Shown: in pieces, positions 35,498-43,715 of the stretch
Layout: each line of letters begins with the position of its first letter
How positions within the stretch are numbered: the first letter of the stretch is position 1
DNA from: Conexibacter sp. CPCC 205762
GTDB lineage: Bacteria; Actinomycetota; Thermoleophilia; Solirubrobacterales; Solirubrobacteraceae
Assembly (NCBI RefSeq): GCF_030646155.1
Contig: NZ_JAUTDN010000015.1
Span: 42,788-106,787 of the forward strand
Direction of reading: 5' to 3'
DNA: 64,000 nt
Notes under the pieces: generated by a model
Databases searched by the model: none
The model's input: the letters and a program-made list of their open reading frames with translations, nothing else
Told to the model about the DNA's origin: nothing
Position numbers and translations under genes: made by a program

Positions 35498-37171
35498 CTA
35501 CTGCTCAGAACGTCTGGGCGGCAGCGGCAGCTCGTCCAGCCGACCCTGCGCCGCGGCGATCACGCCGCGCGCGACGCCCTCCCACGACCAGCGCTCGCGG
35601 ACGGTCGCGACGATCGCCTCGCGCGTCTGCTCGCGGATGCCCGCGTCGGCGCCCAGCCAAGCCAGCAGCCGGCCCGCGAGCCCCTCGACGACCGGTCCCT
35701 CGTCGGTCGGGAAGGCGAACAGGCCGCCGACCTCGGCCGGCGCCGCGGCGGCGAGCGCGCCCGCGACCTCGGCCAGCCCGGAATGGTCAGAGCAGACCGG
35801 CAGCGCGCCGCAGGCGGCCGCCTCCGCCGCGACCATCCCGAACGCCTCCGGGAAGGTGCTCGGGACGACCTGCGCCGCGAACGCCGGCAGCAGGTCGCGC
35901 AGCTCGTCATGCTCCAGCCGGCCGGTCCAGACGACCCGCTCGCGCAGCGACGCGGCGGCGCTCACGTACCGCTCCAGCGCGGCCGGCTCCGCGCTGAGCC
36001 GCGCGAGGAACTCCTGCAGCAGCCGCAGCGGTCTCCCCTGCGGGCCGCCCTCGGCGGCGCGCCCGGCGGCCGCGATCGCCGCGACCGTCTCCAGATCGCC
36101 GACGGCGAGCGCGTTCTGCATCCGTTCGAGCGTCGCGCGGTAGCCGCCGAAGCCGACGACGACCAGGCGCGCGTCGGGATGCTCGGCGAGCACCAGCGGC
36201 CACGCCGCCAGCAGCAGGTCGACGCCCTTGGAGACGATCAGCTTGCCGACATAGCCGACCAGCGGCGTCCTCGCGGGCAGCTCGAGCAGCGGCTCCAGCG
36301 CCCGCAGCGCCTCGCGCTCGTCGCGCGCGAACGCCGACGGCGCCTCGCCCGGCGTCTCCGCCACCGCGGCCTCCAGCGTCTCCGCCGTCAGCGGATCGAT
36401 CGGCGTCTCCGCGATCGCGGCCTCGATCGTGTCGTTCTCCTCGATCGTGCGGGCGATGCGGTCGACCAGCTCGCGCAGGCCGGCGCGCGCGGCGAGCGGC
36501 TCGCGCGGCGCGAAGGAGCCGACGTCGACGCCGGGCGGGCCGAGCCGCGTGCGGGGCGGCAGGTCGGGCTCCTGCAGCGTGTCCCACAGCCGCTCGGCCG
36601 TGTGGCGCGAGCCGACCAGCACGCCGCGCGCGCCGCTGACGCCGCGGCGGGCGGCGGCGAGGAACCGCTCGGGGTGCGGCGCGACCGTGTACTCCAGCGC
36701 GCTGCCGTGGATCTTGACCGCGTACGGGACGCGCGGCAGCGCGCGCGAGAGGATCAGCGGCCCCATCACGAGGTGGTTGGCGAGCGCGACGTCGGGCTGC
36801 ACCAGCTCGGCGACCTCGCGCACGGCGCGCACGTTCGCCTCGACGTAGGCCTCGACCTCGGCGTCGCTCAGATCGGGGTACGGGCGCGCCTCGATCCCCT
36901 CGTAGCGGTCGGCGACGTAGACCGGCAGCAGGCCCGCGAGCGCCGGCCGGTAGGCGGTGCAGCGGACCGGCTCGACTCTCGTCGTCAGCCGCAGCGCGCC
37001 GCCGTCCCAGTCGCCGTAGGCGTCGACGAACGGCAGCCGCTCCGGCGCCCGCTCCTGGCTCAGCAGGTGGACCTCATGGCCGAGCCGGCGCAGCGCCGCG
37101 GCCAGGTTGGCGTTGTAGACGTTGGAGCCGGTGCCACCCAGCAGGTAGCCGTGGAAGATCAGCACGCGCAT
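35498..37171 (-). CDS. GT4-type glycosyltransferase
   Basis: The protein has 557 residues with two Rossmann-like halves. FHGYLLGGTGSNVYNANLAA is the N-terminal glycine loop of GT-B enzymes. VGYVGKLIVSKGVDLLLAA begins the C-terminal nucleotide-sugar-binding half, and STFPEAFGMVAAEAAACGALP is the EX7E-type donor-binding motif. An unusual acidic insert (about 250-305) separates the halves. The sugar and acceptor are unknown. The ATG at 37171 is the family-typical start. It is followed by the cytochrome-cupredoxin gene in the same direction after 39 bases. Confidence 0.87.
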   Translation of the reverse strand: MRVLIFHGYLLGGTGSNVYNANLAAALRRLGHEVHLLSQERAPERLPFVDAYGDWDGGALRLTTRVEPVRCTAYRPALAGLLPVYVADRYEGIEARPYPDLSDAEVEAYVEANVRAVREVAELVQPDVALANHLVMGPLILSRALPRVPYAVKIHGSALEYTVAPHPERFLAAARRGVSGARGVLVGSRHTAERLWDTLQEPDLPPRTRLGPPGVDVGSFAPREPLAARAGLRELVDRIARTIEENDTIEAAIAETPIDPLTAETLEAAVAETPGEAPSAFARDEREALRALEPLLELPARTPLVGYVGKLIVSKGVDLLLAAWPLVLAEHPDARLVVVGFGGYRATLERMQNALAVGDLETVAAIAAAGRAAEGGPQGRPLRLLQEFLARLSAEPAALERYVSAAASLRERVVWTGRLEHDELRDLLPAFAAQVVPSTFPEAFGMVAAEAAACGALPVCSDHSGLAEVAGALAAAAPAEVGGLFAFPTDEGPVVEGLAGRLLAWLGADAGIREQTREAIVATVRERWSWEGVARGVIAAAQGRLDELPLPPRRSEQ

Positions 37172-37260
37172 ATCGGTGCGACAGCCTATCCGTGCCGGCA
37201 GACCGCGAACCCCGCTGGGACCGGGCCGTTCGACCTGAGGCGTTGGTACCATTCCGCCCC

Positions 37261-37530
37261 GTGAGCATTCAACAGCGTTATCGCATGCGGACTCCGTCGA
37301 CCGGCCGTGAGGTCATCATCGAGGCCGACGCGGACCGTACCTACACGGACCGTGAGACCGGCGAGGAGCTCGAGGTCGTCGCTCAGCTGCTCCCGCTTGC
37401 GCCGTCGCCGTCGGATCTGCCATGGACGGTGGAGAACCTGCGCATCTGCAACTGGTGTGACCAGATGTGCCAGAAGGACCTCAACGACTGCCCGACCTGC
37501 GGCCGTCGGATGGCTCCGCTCCCCCGCTGA
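37261..37530 (+). CDS. Small zinc-ribbon protein
   Basis: The protein has 89 residues. Its C-terminus has CNWCDQMCQKDLNDCPTCGRR, two CxxC pairs that predict a zinc ribbon. The N-terminal half is beta-rich and charged (TGREVIIEADADRTYTDRE). No named family is recognised. The GTG at 37261 is preceded by TACCAT with an 8-base gap and no Shine-Dalgarno, so a leaderless mRNA is likely. The following lipoprotein gene starts 13 bases after its stop. Confidence 0.75.
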   Translation: MSIQQRYRMRTPSTGREVIIEADADRTYTDRETGEELEVVAQLLPLAPSPSDLPWTVENLRICNWCDQMCQKDLNDCPTCGRRMAPLPR

Positions 37531-37543
37531 GGCGATTCGCCCT

Positions 37544-38098
37544 TTGCTGCCTCGCCTTCACCCGCTCAGACCACTGCTCGCGCTGCTTGCCGGCGCGACG
37601 CTCGTCGTCGGCCTGTCGGCCTGCGGCGGTGGCGGCAGCTCCAGCGCAGGCACGCTCGATACGCCGCCGCTGACCGTCGGCACGAGCGCCACGATCCCCT
37701 CCGGCGCGACGGCGAGATCGACCTCGACGACCTCGACCACCAGCACGACCGCCACCACCCCCGGCGGCGACACCAGCTCCCCGGACACGAGCAGCAGCGA
37801 CAGCTCCAGCTCCTCCGACACCAGCAGCGGTGACACCGGCAGCTCCTCCGACACCGGCTCCACCGACACCGGCGGCGGTGACACGGGCGGCGACACCGGC
37901 GGCGGCACGACCGGGACCGGTGGCGACACCGGCACCGGCGGCGACACCGGCGGTGCGGGCACCGGCGGCGGCGCAGGCGTCGGCGGCGGCGGTGACACCG
38001 GCACCGGCGGCGACACCGGCACCGGCAACAGCGGCGGCGGCAGCTCCGGCGGCGCCGGCACCGACGCGTTCTGTGACCAGAACCCGGGTGCGTGTTAG
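37544..38098 (+). CDS. Low-complexity Gly/Asp/Thr-rich lipoprotein
   Basis: The 184-residue protein has a signal peptide with lipobox (VVGLSAC, cysteine near 27). A Thr/Ser-rich stretch follows, then about 100 residues of GDTG- and GGDTGTG-type repeats, ending in a short segment with two cysteines (FCDQNPGAC). The repeats are probably flexible and extend the end from the membrane. The TTG at 37544 is the most likely start because the signal peptide follows; no other usual start exists between it and the lipobox. Function is unknown. Confidence 0.6.
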   Translation: MLPRLHPLRPLLALLAGATLVVGLSACGGGGSSSAGTLDTPPLTVGTSATIPSGATARSTSTTSTTSTTATTPGGDTSSPDTSSSDSSSSSDTSSGDTGSSSDTGSTDTGGGDTGGDTGGGTTGTGGDTGTGGDTGGAGTGGGAGVGGGGDTGTGGDTGTGNSGGGSSGGAGTDAFCDQNPGAC

Positions 38099-38152
38099 GC
38101 CTTCCCGGCCGCCGCGCCCCGCTGACGCCTCCCGTCTCCGTCCGTAAGGCCC

Positions 38153-38944
38153 TCAGCCGCTGATCCGCTCGGCCAGGCCGGGCGCTTCGCGCTCGAACCA
38201 GTCGCGGCGTCGGGCGACGCGGTCGCGGCCGCCGGCGGCCCACATCGACAGATAGGCCGGCTCGCCGCGTTCGACGTGGCGGGCGAGGAAGGCGTCGCCG
38301 ACGGCGATCGCGTCGCCGAGCGCGGCGATCAGCTGCGGGCGCTCCTGGGGCGTCAGGCCGTAGCCCTCCGCCAGCACGCGCAGGCCGCGCTCCGGCGCGA
38401 CCGTGCCGCGGGTGTGGTCGCCGGGCATCCCGAGCGCCAGCCACAGCTTCGCCGTCATCGCGAGGTCGTAGATGCCGCGCCCGGGCGCGGCGAAGTCGAA
38501 GTCGAGCAGCGCGAAGGCGCGCCCGTCGCGGAAGACGACGTTCTGCGGGCAGACGTCGTTGTGGCAGATCAGCGTCCCGCCGCGCGGATCGGCCAGCTCG
38601 CGCGACCAGCCGGCGTCGGGCGCCTCGAACCCCTCGCTCGCGCGGTGCATGCGGCGCAGCAGGGCGGCGACGGAGCGCAGCGCCGGCTCCCCCGCCGCCC
38701 AGCGCGGGAGCGGCGGCAGCGGGACCTCGCCGGGCACGTACAGCAGCGTCTCGGTCTGCCGGTCGCGCGCGACCGGCAGCGGGGCGCTGTCGAAGCCGTC
38801 GCGGCGCAGCGCGCGCAGCAGCGCGTGGACGCTGGCGGCATGCGGCCCCGCCGGGCGCTCGACGCGATCGCCGAGGCGGAAGACCGCGCCGGCGTGCTCG
38901 TCGCCGCCCGGCAGCGGCTCGCCGCGCTCGCCCGCGACGCTCAC
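38153..38944 (-). CDS. APH-family phosphotransferase
   Basis: The protein has 263 residues with a protein-kinase-like fold. GTLICHNDVCPQNVVF is the catalytic loop (HND as the usual HxD) and FALLDFDFAAPG holds the metal-binding aspartate (DFD). Members phosphorylate small molecules such as aminoglycosides, choline or homoserine; the substrate is not known. The GTG at 38944 is chosen because GAGGAGG lies six bases upstream. It starts 19 bases after the stop of the small membrane protein upstream, so they are an operon. Confidence 0.87.
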   Translation of the reverse strand: MSVAGERGEPLPGGDEHAGAVFRLGDRVERPAGPHAASVHALLRALRRDGFDSAPLPVARDRQTETLLYVPGEVPLPPLPRWAAGEPALRSVAALLRRMHRASEGFEAPDAGWSRELADPRGGTLICHNDVCPQNVVFRDGRAFALLDFDFAAPGRGIYDLAMTAKLWLALGMPGDHTRGTVAPERGLRVLAEGYGLTPQERPQLIAALGDAIAVGDAFLARHVERGEPAYLSMWAAGGRDRVARRRDWFEREAPGLAERISG

Positions 38945-38963
38945 CCGCGCCTCCTCGCCGCGC

Positions 38964-39305
38964 TCATCCGCGTTCGGACGGCCGCGTCGGCTGCTCGGCA
39001 CCGTGCGGCTCGCGCGCGGGCGCCGGCAGCGGCTCGCGGCGGCGGTCGGTCCGCGGCGGGCGCGGGGCGCCGTGGTCGCGGATGCGGCCGGGCCAGGGCT
39101 CGGCGTCGGGCAGCGGCAGTCTGAGACCGGAGCCGCCGGGATCGGGCGGATCGGGACGGTCGGGCGGCGGGTCTCTGTCCCAGTCCTCCCACTCGGGCCA
39201 GTCGTCGTCCTCTCTCTGGCGGAAGTACCAGACCAGCCAGACGATCATGCCGCCGAGATCGAAGACGCGCATCCCGACGAGGAAGATCCAGCCCGCTGCG
39301 CTCAC
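38964..39305 (-). CDS. Small membrane protein with proline/arginine-rich tail
   Basis: The protein has 113 residues: one membrane segment (about 4-30, GWIFLVGMRVFDLGGMIVWL), then an acidic stretch with tryptophans (EDDDWPEWEDWDRD) and a long Pro/Arg-rich tail. I recognise no family. The GTG at 39305 is supported by TACCCT 6 bases upstream and no Shine-Dalgarno. It leads into the phosphotransferase gene. Confidence 0.65.
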   Translation of the reverse strand: MSAAGWIFLVGMRVFDLGGMIVWLVWYFRQREDDDWPEWEDWDRDPPPDRPDPPDPGGSGLRLPLPDAEPWPGRIRDHGAPRPPRTDRRREPLPAPAREPHGAEQPTRPSERG

Positions 39306-39380
39306 GGACGCAGGGTAGCTCGCGTCAGCGCGAGCGGCGAGGCGCGCGGTCGGCGTGCCCGACCGCGCCCGCGCCACGAC

Positions 39381-40136
39381 TCATCTGGTCGTCGTGGTGG
39401 TTCTTCTCGTCGTCGAGGTTCTTCTCGACGTGTCGTCTCTGCTCGAGCTTTCGTCCTCGAGCTTTCTCGCCTTCGGCGTCGAGATCATCGTCGCCGTGTA
39501 CGTGACCTTCGCCGTTCTGTAGATGCACTTGTACGCAGCCTCTCTGTCGAGGATCAGCTGCGCGGTCTGGGTGATGAAGATCTGCTCGTCGTTGCATCTG
39601 CTGGCGCGGCTGGCACGCCAGCTGTTGGCGTCGTCGAGGTTGACCGACAGCACCGGCGCCCACGTCGGCACCGTCAGCGCGAGGAAGTCGCCCTTGGCGA
39701 CCTCGAGGCTTCTCTCCAGCGGGAACTGGGCGGTCGTGCCGAGGTAGTCGGTGACGCGGAAGACCTCGCTCTGCGCCTTCGCCGTGTAGAGCCGCTTCGG
39801 CTTCTGTCTCGAGTCCTGGCTGAGCACGGTCAGCTGGACGCGCGGCGTGCCGCCGTAGGTGGCGTTCAGTCTTCTCACCTGGCTGACCGTCAGCGAGCCG
39901 AGCTGGAGCGACAGCGCGACGACCCGGCCGGCGGTCGGCACGGTGATCGGATACGCCTTGCCGCCGGTCGAGACCTGCAGCGCCGTCGTCTTGGTGACGA
40001 CGCGGCAGTTCTCCGGGCAGCTCGGCGCGGCCGCGGTCGTACTCGCGCCGATCTCGTAGATCTTCGCGGAGGCAGTTGTGGTGACGACGCCGAGCGCGCA
40101 GACGAGGGCGACGACGCCGAGAAGGATCCGCTTCAT
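39381..40136 (-). CDS. Exported protein of unknown function
   Basis: The protein has 251 residues. A signal peptide (1-24, ending TTASA) is followed by a beta-rich domain of about 190 residues with cysteine pairs (SCPENCR, later RCNDEQ and KCIYR), then a Ser/Thr/Arg-rich tail of about 30 residues. I recognise no family. The ATG at 40136 gives a canonical signal peptide; GAGG lies very close upstream, and a GTG five codons earlier is an alternative. It is probably secreted or surface located. Confidence 0.7.
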   Translation of the reverse strand: MKRILLGVVALVCALGVVTTTASAKIYEIGASTTAAAPSCPENCRVVTKTTALQVSTGGKAYPITVPTAGRVVALSLQLGSLTVSQVRRLNATYGGTPRVQLTVLSQDSRQKPKRLYTAKAQSEVFRVTDYLGTTAQFPLERSLEVAKGDFLALTVPTWAPVLSVNLDDANSWRASRASRCNDEQIFITQTAQLILDREAAYKCIYRTAKVTYTATMISTPKARKLEDESSSRDDTSRRTSTTRRTTTTTR

Positions 40137-40222
40137 AGCCTCATTCAACACGAATGCGCGCGAAAGGTAGCGCTTGCGAGCATGCCTGCAAGCGCGACCA
40201 GCGCGCCATCGCTGCCGTGAAT

Positions 40223-40244
40223 GGCGCCCGGAGCCCCGGGCGCC
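40223..40244 (-). terminator. Terminator-like hairpin after the cold-shock gene
   Basis: GGCGCCCGG and CCGGGCGCC form a 9-bp stem with a four-base loop, three bases beyond the stop of the minus-strand cold-shock gene. There is no T tract. Confidence 0.55.
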
Positions 40245-40246
40245 GA

Positions 40247-40450
40247 TCAGATTCTGGCGACGTTGACCGCCTTGGGGCCCTTGTCGCCCTGCTCCTCCTC
40301 GTACGAGACCTTCTGGCCCTCGGGAAGCGAGCGGTAGCCGTCTCCCGTGATGCCGCTGTAGTGGACGAAGAGGTCGCGACCACCGTCATCGGGAGTGATG
40401 AACCCGAAGCCCTTGTCGTCGCTGAACCACTTCACCGTACCCGTTGCCAT
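40247..40450 (-). CDS. Cold-shock domain protein
   Basis: The protein has 67 residues, the full size of a bacterial cold-shock protein. [20 protein letters not shown] carries RNP1 (KGFGFI) and DLFVHYSGI carries RNP2. It binds single-stranded nucleic acid and acts as an RNA chaperone. The ATG has GGGGGA upstream. The upstream region to the HIT gene is about 140 bases and could give the long, folded leader common for this family. A hairpin follows the stop. Confidence 0.95.
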   Translation of the reverse strand: MATGTVKWFSDDKGFGFITPDDGGRDLFVHYSGITGDGYRSLPEGQKVSYEEEQGDKGPKAVNVARI

Positions 40451-40593
40451 TGCGTCCCCCGAGGACTGCATGCCGGTGTCCCGGCAGGTTTGCACCAGGC
40501 TCTAGCCCGGTCGTTCAAGAAAGAAGTCAACCGCACCAGAGGGGTGAACTGCAAGTGGCATCTGCCGCGAGCAGACCCGCGGTGTGCTGAGAA

Positions 40594-41010
40594 TCAGCCG
40601 ATCAGCTGAGCTGCGGCGGTTGCGATCTCGTCCGGATCGCCCTGCGCCGGGACCCACGGAAGTCTCAGCGGATCGTCCTGATAGCGCGGGATCACGTGCA
40701 TGTGGAAGTGGAAGACCGTCTGCCACGCGGCCGCGCCGCACGAGTTGATCAGGTTGATCCCGGCGGCGCCGAAGCGCTCCTTCGCGCGCGCCGCGATCGC
40801 CTGCGCGGCGACCGCGACCGCCTGCAGGTCCTCCGGCTCGATCGCGAGCAGGTCGGCGGCGTGGTTGCGCGGGATCACCAGCGTGTGGCCGTAGGTCGCC
40901 GGAGCGATGTCCATGAAGGCGATCGTGCGCTCGTCCTGGCGCACGATCCGCGCGGGCAGCTCGCCCGCGACGATCTTGCAGAAGATGCAGTCGTCCGAGG
41001 TGGTGGGCAC
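40594..41010 (-). CDS. HIT-family hydrolase
   Basis: The protein has 138 residues. CIFCKIVAGELPARIV is the usual start with a zinc-type cysteine pair, and HFHMHVIPRY is the histidine-triad active site. Family members cleave nucleoside phosphoramidates or dinucleoside polyphosphates. The GTG start is followed by PTTSDDCIFC. TATGCT lies only 6 bases upstream and no Shine-Dalgarno is present. It is transcribed divergently from the M28 protein across only 31 bases. Confidence 0.93.
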   Translation of the reverse strand: MPTTSDDCIFCKIVAGELPARIVRQDERTIAFMDIAPATYGHTLVIPRNHAADLLAIEPEDLQAVAVAAQAIAARAKERFGAAGINLINSCGAAAWQTVFHFHMHVIPRYQDDPLRLPWVPAQGDPDEIATAAAQLIG

Positions 41011-41016
41011 GCGCCG

Positions 41017-41032
41017 AGCATATCGGTAGCCT
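41017..41032. promoter_or_regulatory. Two -10 elements of divergent leaderless genes
   Basis: TATGCT (minus strand, 41017-41022) lies 6 bases before the HIT GTG. TAGCCT (plus strand, 41027-41032) lies 9 bases before the M28 GTG. Each -35 region must lie inside the coding sequence of the other gene, so the two promoters overlap and may compete. Confidence 0.55.
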
Positions 41033-41041
41033 GACGTCCAA

Positions 41042-42256
41042 GTGCCCGACCGACGTCACCTCCGCGACGCGATCGCCCACCTGGCGGCGATCGACCGCCC
41101 CTCGGCCTCGCCGGGGGAACGCGAGGCGGCGCAGTGGATCGCGGCGCGGCTCGGCGAGTTCGGCTGCACGGCCCGCGTCGAGGAGGAGCGCGCCCACGGC
41201 GGCTACTGGTTCCCGCTCGGCGTTCCGGCGGCGATCGCCGGCGCCGCCGGCCTCGCCGCCCAGCTCCATCGCGGCCGCGCGACGCGGATCGCGGCCGGCG
41301 CGGCCGGCGCCTTCGCCGCCGCCGCGATTGCCGACGACGTCAGCGGCGGCAGCCTCTGGTTCCGCCGCCGCTTCCTGCCCAGCAGACCGACCTGGAACGT
41401 CGTCGCCGAGAGCGGTGACGTCGACGCCGAGCGGACGCTCGTCTTCGTCGCCCACCACGACGCCGCGCACTGGGGGATGCTCTTCCACCCTGGCGTGCTG
41501 CCGCTCGTCGCCAGATACGCGCCCGCGCTGCTGGAGCGCAGCGACACCTCTCCCCCGCTGATGGCGCCGGTCTTCGGCGGCCCCGCGCTGGTCGCGCTCG
41601 GCGCGCTGACCGGCTCGCGGCGGCTGCTGGCGGCCGGCACGACGCTGTCGCTCGGCTCGGCGGTGACCTTCGCCGAGATCGGCGCGCGCGACGCGGTGCC
41701 GGGCGCCAACGACAACCTGACCGGCGTCGCGACGCTGCTCGGCGTCGCGACCGAGCTGGCCGAGCGCCCCGTCGAGGGCCTGCGCGTGCTGCTCGTCTCG
41801 ACCGGCTCCGAAGAGGGCTTCATGGAGGGGATGCAGGCGTTCGCCAAGCGTCACTTCCCGCAGCTGCCGCCGGAGACGACCCACGTCGTCTGCGTCGACA
41901 CGGTCGGCTCGCCGCAGCTGGCGCTGATCGAGGGCGAGGGGATGCTGCGGATGCGCGAGTACCCGGAGCCGTTCAAGCAGCTCGTCGCGGACGCGGCGGC
42001 CGACAGCGGCGTCGAGCTGCGCCGCGGGCTGCGCTTCCGCAACGCGACCGACGGGCTGATCGCGCTCAAGGCCGGCTACCGGACGGCGACGATCGGGTCG
42101 GTCACGCCGCACAAGGTGCCGGCCAACTACCACTGGCCGACGGACACCGCCGAGAACGTCGACCACCGCTCGGTCGACAACGCCGTCACGCTCTGCAGCG
42201 CGATCGCCCGCCGCCTCGCCACGACGCCGGCCGCCGCCGGCGCCACATCCGCGTAG
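41042..42256 (+). CDS. M28-type metallopeptidase
   Basis: The protein has 404 residues. VAHHDAAHWG, GANDNLTGVATLLG, STGSEEGFMEG and VVCVDTVG supply the zinc ligands and the catalytic glutamate of family M28. WPTDTAENVD is close to the last histidine (YHWPTDT). A hydrophobic segment (about 58-100) interrupts the N-terminal part, so the enzyme may be membrane associated. Aminopeptidase activity is the family expectation, but the substrate is unknown. The GTG start has TAGCCT 9 bases upstream and no Shine-Dalgarno. Confidence 0.87.
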   Translation: MPDRRHLRDAIAHLAAIDRPSASPGEREAAQWIAARLGEFGCTARVEEERAHGGYWFPLGVPAAIAGAAGLAAQLHRGRATRIAAGAAGAFAAAAIADDVSGGSLWFRRRFLPSRPTWNVVAESGDVDAERTLVFVAHHDAAHWGMLFHPGVLPLVARYAPALLERSDTSPPLMAPVFGGPALVALGALTGSRRLLAAGTTLSLGSAVTFAEIGARDAVPGANDNLTGVATLLGVATELAERPVEGLRVLLVSTGSEEGFMEGMQAFAKRHFPQLPPETTHVVCVDTVGSPQLALIEGEGMLRMREYPEPFKQLVADAAADSGVELRRGLRFRNATDGLIALKAGYRTATIGSVTPHKVPANYHWPTDTAENVDHRSVDNAVTLCSAIARRLATTPAAAGATSA

Positions 42257-42271
42257 CGTCACCTGCAATCT

Positions 42272-42290
42272 GTGGGTCTGTCAGACCCAC
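42272..42290. terminator. Hairpin between convergent genes
   Basis: GTGGGTC and GACCCAC form a perfect stem around TGTCA, placed between the stop of the M28 gene and the stop of the CCA/PAP-like gene. There is no T tract on either side. Confidence 0.5.
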
Positions 42291-42299
42291 TGCGTGCGC

Positions 42300-43715
42300 C
42301 TACGCGGCCGGGTGCTCGGCGAGGAAGTCGCGGGCGTGGGCGATCGCCTGCTCGCGCGTGCCGACCTCGCCGGCGTACTGGGCCGCCTCCAGCTCCGCCA
42401 TCAGCGCGCCGAGGCCCGGCCCGCGCGCGATCCCGAGCGCGTCGGCCAGCTCGTCGCCGCGCAGCAGCGGGCGCGGTCTCGCGCCGGCGTCCCACGCCAG
42501 CGCCGGGCCGATCAGCTCGCGCGCCAGCTCGAGGTGCTTGGCGATCGCCTCGTCGGCCTTGCGGCCCTTCGTCGCGAGCCGGTCGGCGACCGACAGCAGC
42601 GAGACATCGACCTCGACCGGCTGGCAGCGCTTCAGGTAGCCGTGCACCTGCCGTCTGGAGAGCGGGCGCTCGTGCACGAGGAAGCCGAGCCGCAGGTGGT
42701 TGCGGGCGAGCGCGGAGACGTGCGCGCGCAGCTTCTCGCTCGTGCGCAGCCGCGTCAGGATCGCGCGCGACAGCTCGGCGCCCTGCTTGTCGTGGTCGAA
42801 GAAGGTGACGCGGCCGTTGTCCATCACGCCGCGCGTCTGCGGCTTGGCGATGTCGTGCAGCAGCGCGCCGAAGCGCAGCGCGGTGCCGCGCGTCAGCTCG
42901 TCGGAGAACGGCTGCGCCAGCAGCTCGGCCAGCGCCGCGCCGTGCTGCTCGCCGAAGACCGCGGCCGGGTCCTGCTCCAGCGCGACCGCCTCCGCCAGCA
43001 CCGCGAGCGTGTGGCCGTGGACGTCGAGGTGGTGGTAGACCGACTGCTCGACGCCGCGCAGGGACGCCAGCTCCGGCAGCACCGCCTCGGTCGCGCCGGT
43101 CGCGTCCATCAGCTCCAGGCCGCTGAGCGGGTCGCGCGCGGCGACCACGCGCCGCAGCTCCGCGAAGACGCGCTCCTGCGCGACGTCGGCCAGCCGCTGC
43201 GACTGCAGCGAGGCGGCCGTCAGCGTGTCGGCCTCGACCTCCAGCTCCAGCTCGACGGCGAAGCGCGCCAGCCGCATCACGCGCAGCGGGTCGGTGCGGA
43301 AGGAGCGCGGCGAGACCATCCGCAGCCGTCTGCCGGCGAGGTCGCCCTGGCCGCCGCCGGGGTCGACCAGCGCCCCGCCGGCGAGCGGCTCGGCGATCGC
43401 ATTGACGGTGAAGTCGCGCTGCGCCACGTCCTGCTCGATCGTCTCGCCCTGCAGCGGCGAGAGGTCGGCCTGCCAGCGGCCGTCGCGCGCGATCACGCGC
43501 CAGCCGCCGAACGCCTCCGACAGCGGGAAGACGGCCGCGCGCACAGCCTTCGCGAGCGCCCGCGCCGCGCCCTCCACGTCACCGGCGACGGCGAGGTCGA
43601 GATCCTTCGTCGCGCGGCCGAGCAGACGGTCGCGGACGGCGCCGCCGACGAGCCAGGCATCGTGGCCGGCGAGCGCGGCGCGGGCCGCTTCCAGCGGGTC
43701 GACGGTCGTGCTCAC
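42300..43715 (-). CDS. CCA-adding/poly(A) polymerase-type nucleotidyltransferase with HD domain
   Basis: The protein has 471 residues. WLVGGAVRDRLLGRATKDLD is the nucleotidyltransferase head with the metal-binding DLD. RDFTVNAIAEPLAGG is the second family motif, and RTDPLRVMRLARFA is the neck. An HD hydrolase domain follows (LLHDIAKPQTR, then HDKQGAEL). The family adds CCA to tRNA or poly(A) to RNA; the HD part may trim phosphates. The GTG overlaps the stop of alr (GTGA), so it ends the minus-strand operon that starts at acpS. Confidence 0.88.
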   Translation of the reverse strand: MSTTVDPLEAARAALAGHDAWLVGGAVRDRLLGRATKDLDLAVAGDVEGAARALAKAVRAAVFPLSEAFGGWRVIARDGRWQADLSPLQGETIEQDVAQRDFTVNAIAEPLAGGALVDPGGGQGDLAGRRLRMVSPRSFRTDPLRVMRLARFAVELELEVEADTLTAASLQSQRLADVAQERVFAELRRVVAARDPLSGLELMDATGATEAVLPELASLRGVEQSVYHHLDVHGHTLAVLAEAVALEQDPAAVFGEQHGAALAELLAQPFSDELTRGTALRFGALLHDIAKPQTRGVMDNGRVTFFDHDKQGAELSRAILTRLRTSEKLRAHVSALARNHLRLGFLVHERPLSRRQVHGYLKRCQPVEVDVSLLSVADRLATKGRKADEAIAKHLELARELIGPALAWDAGARPRPLLRGDELADALGIARGPGLGALMAELEAAQYAGEVGTREQAIAHARDFLAEHPAA

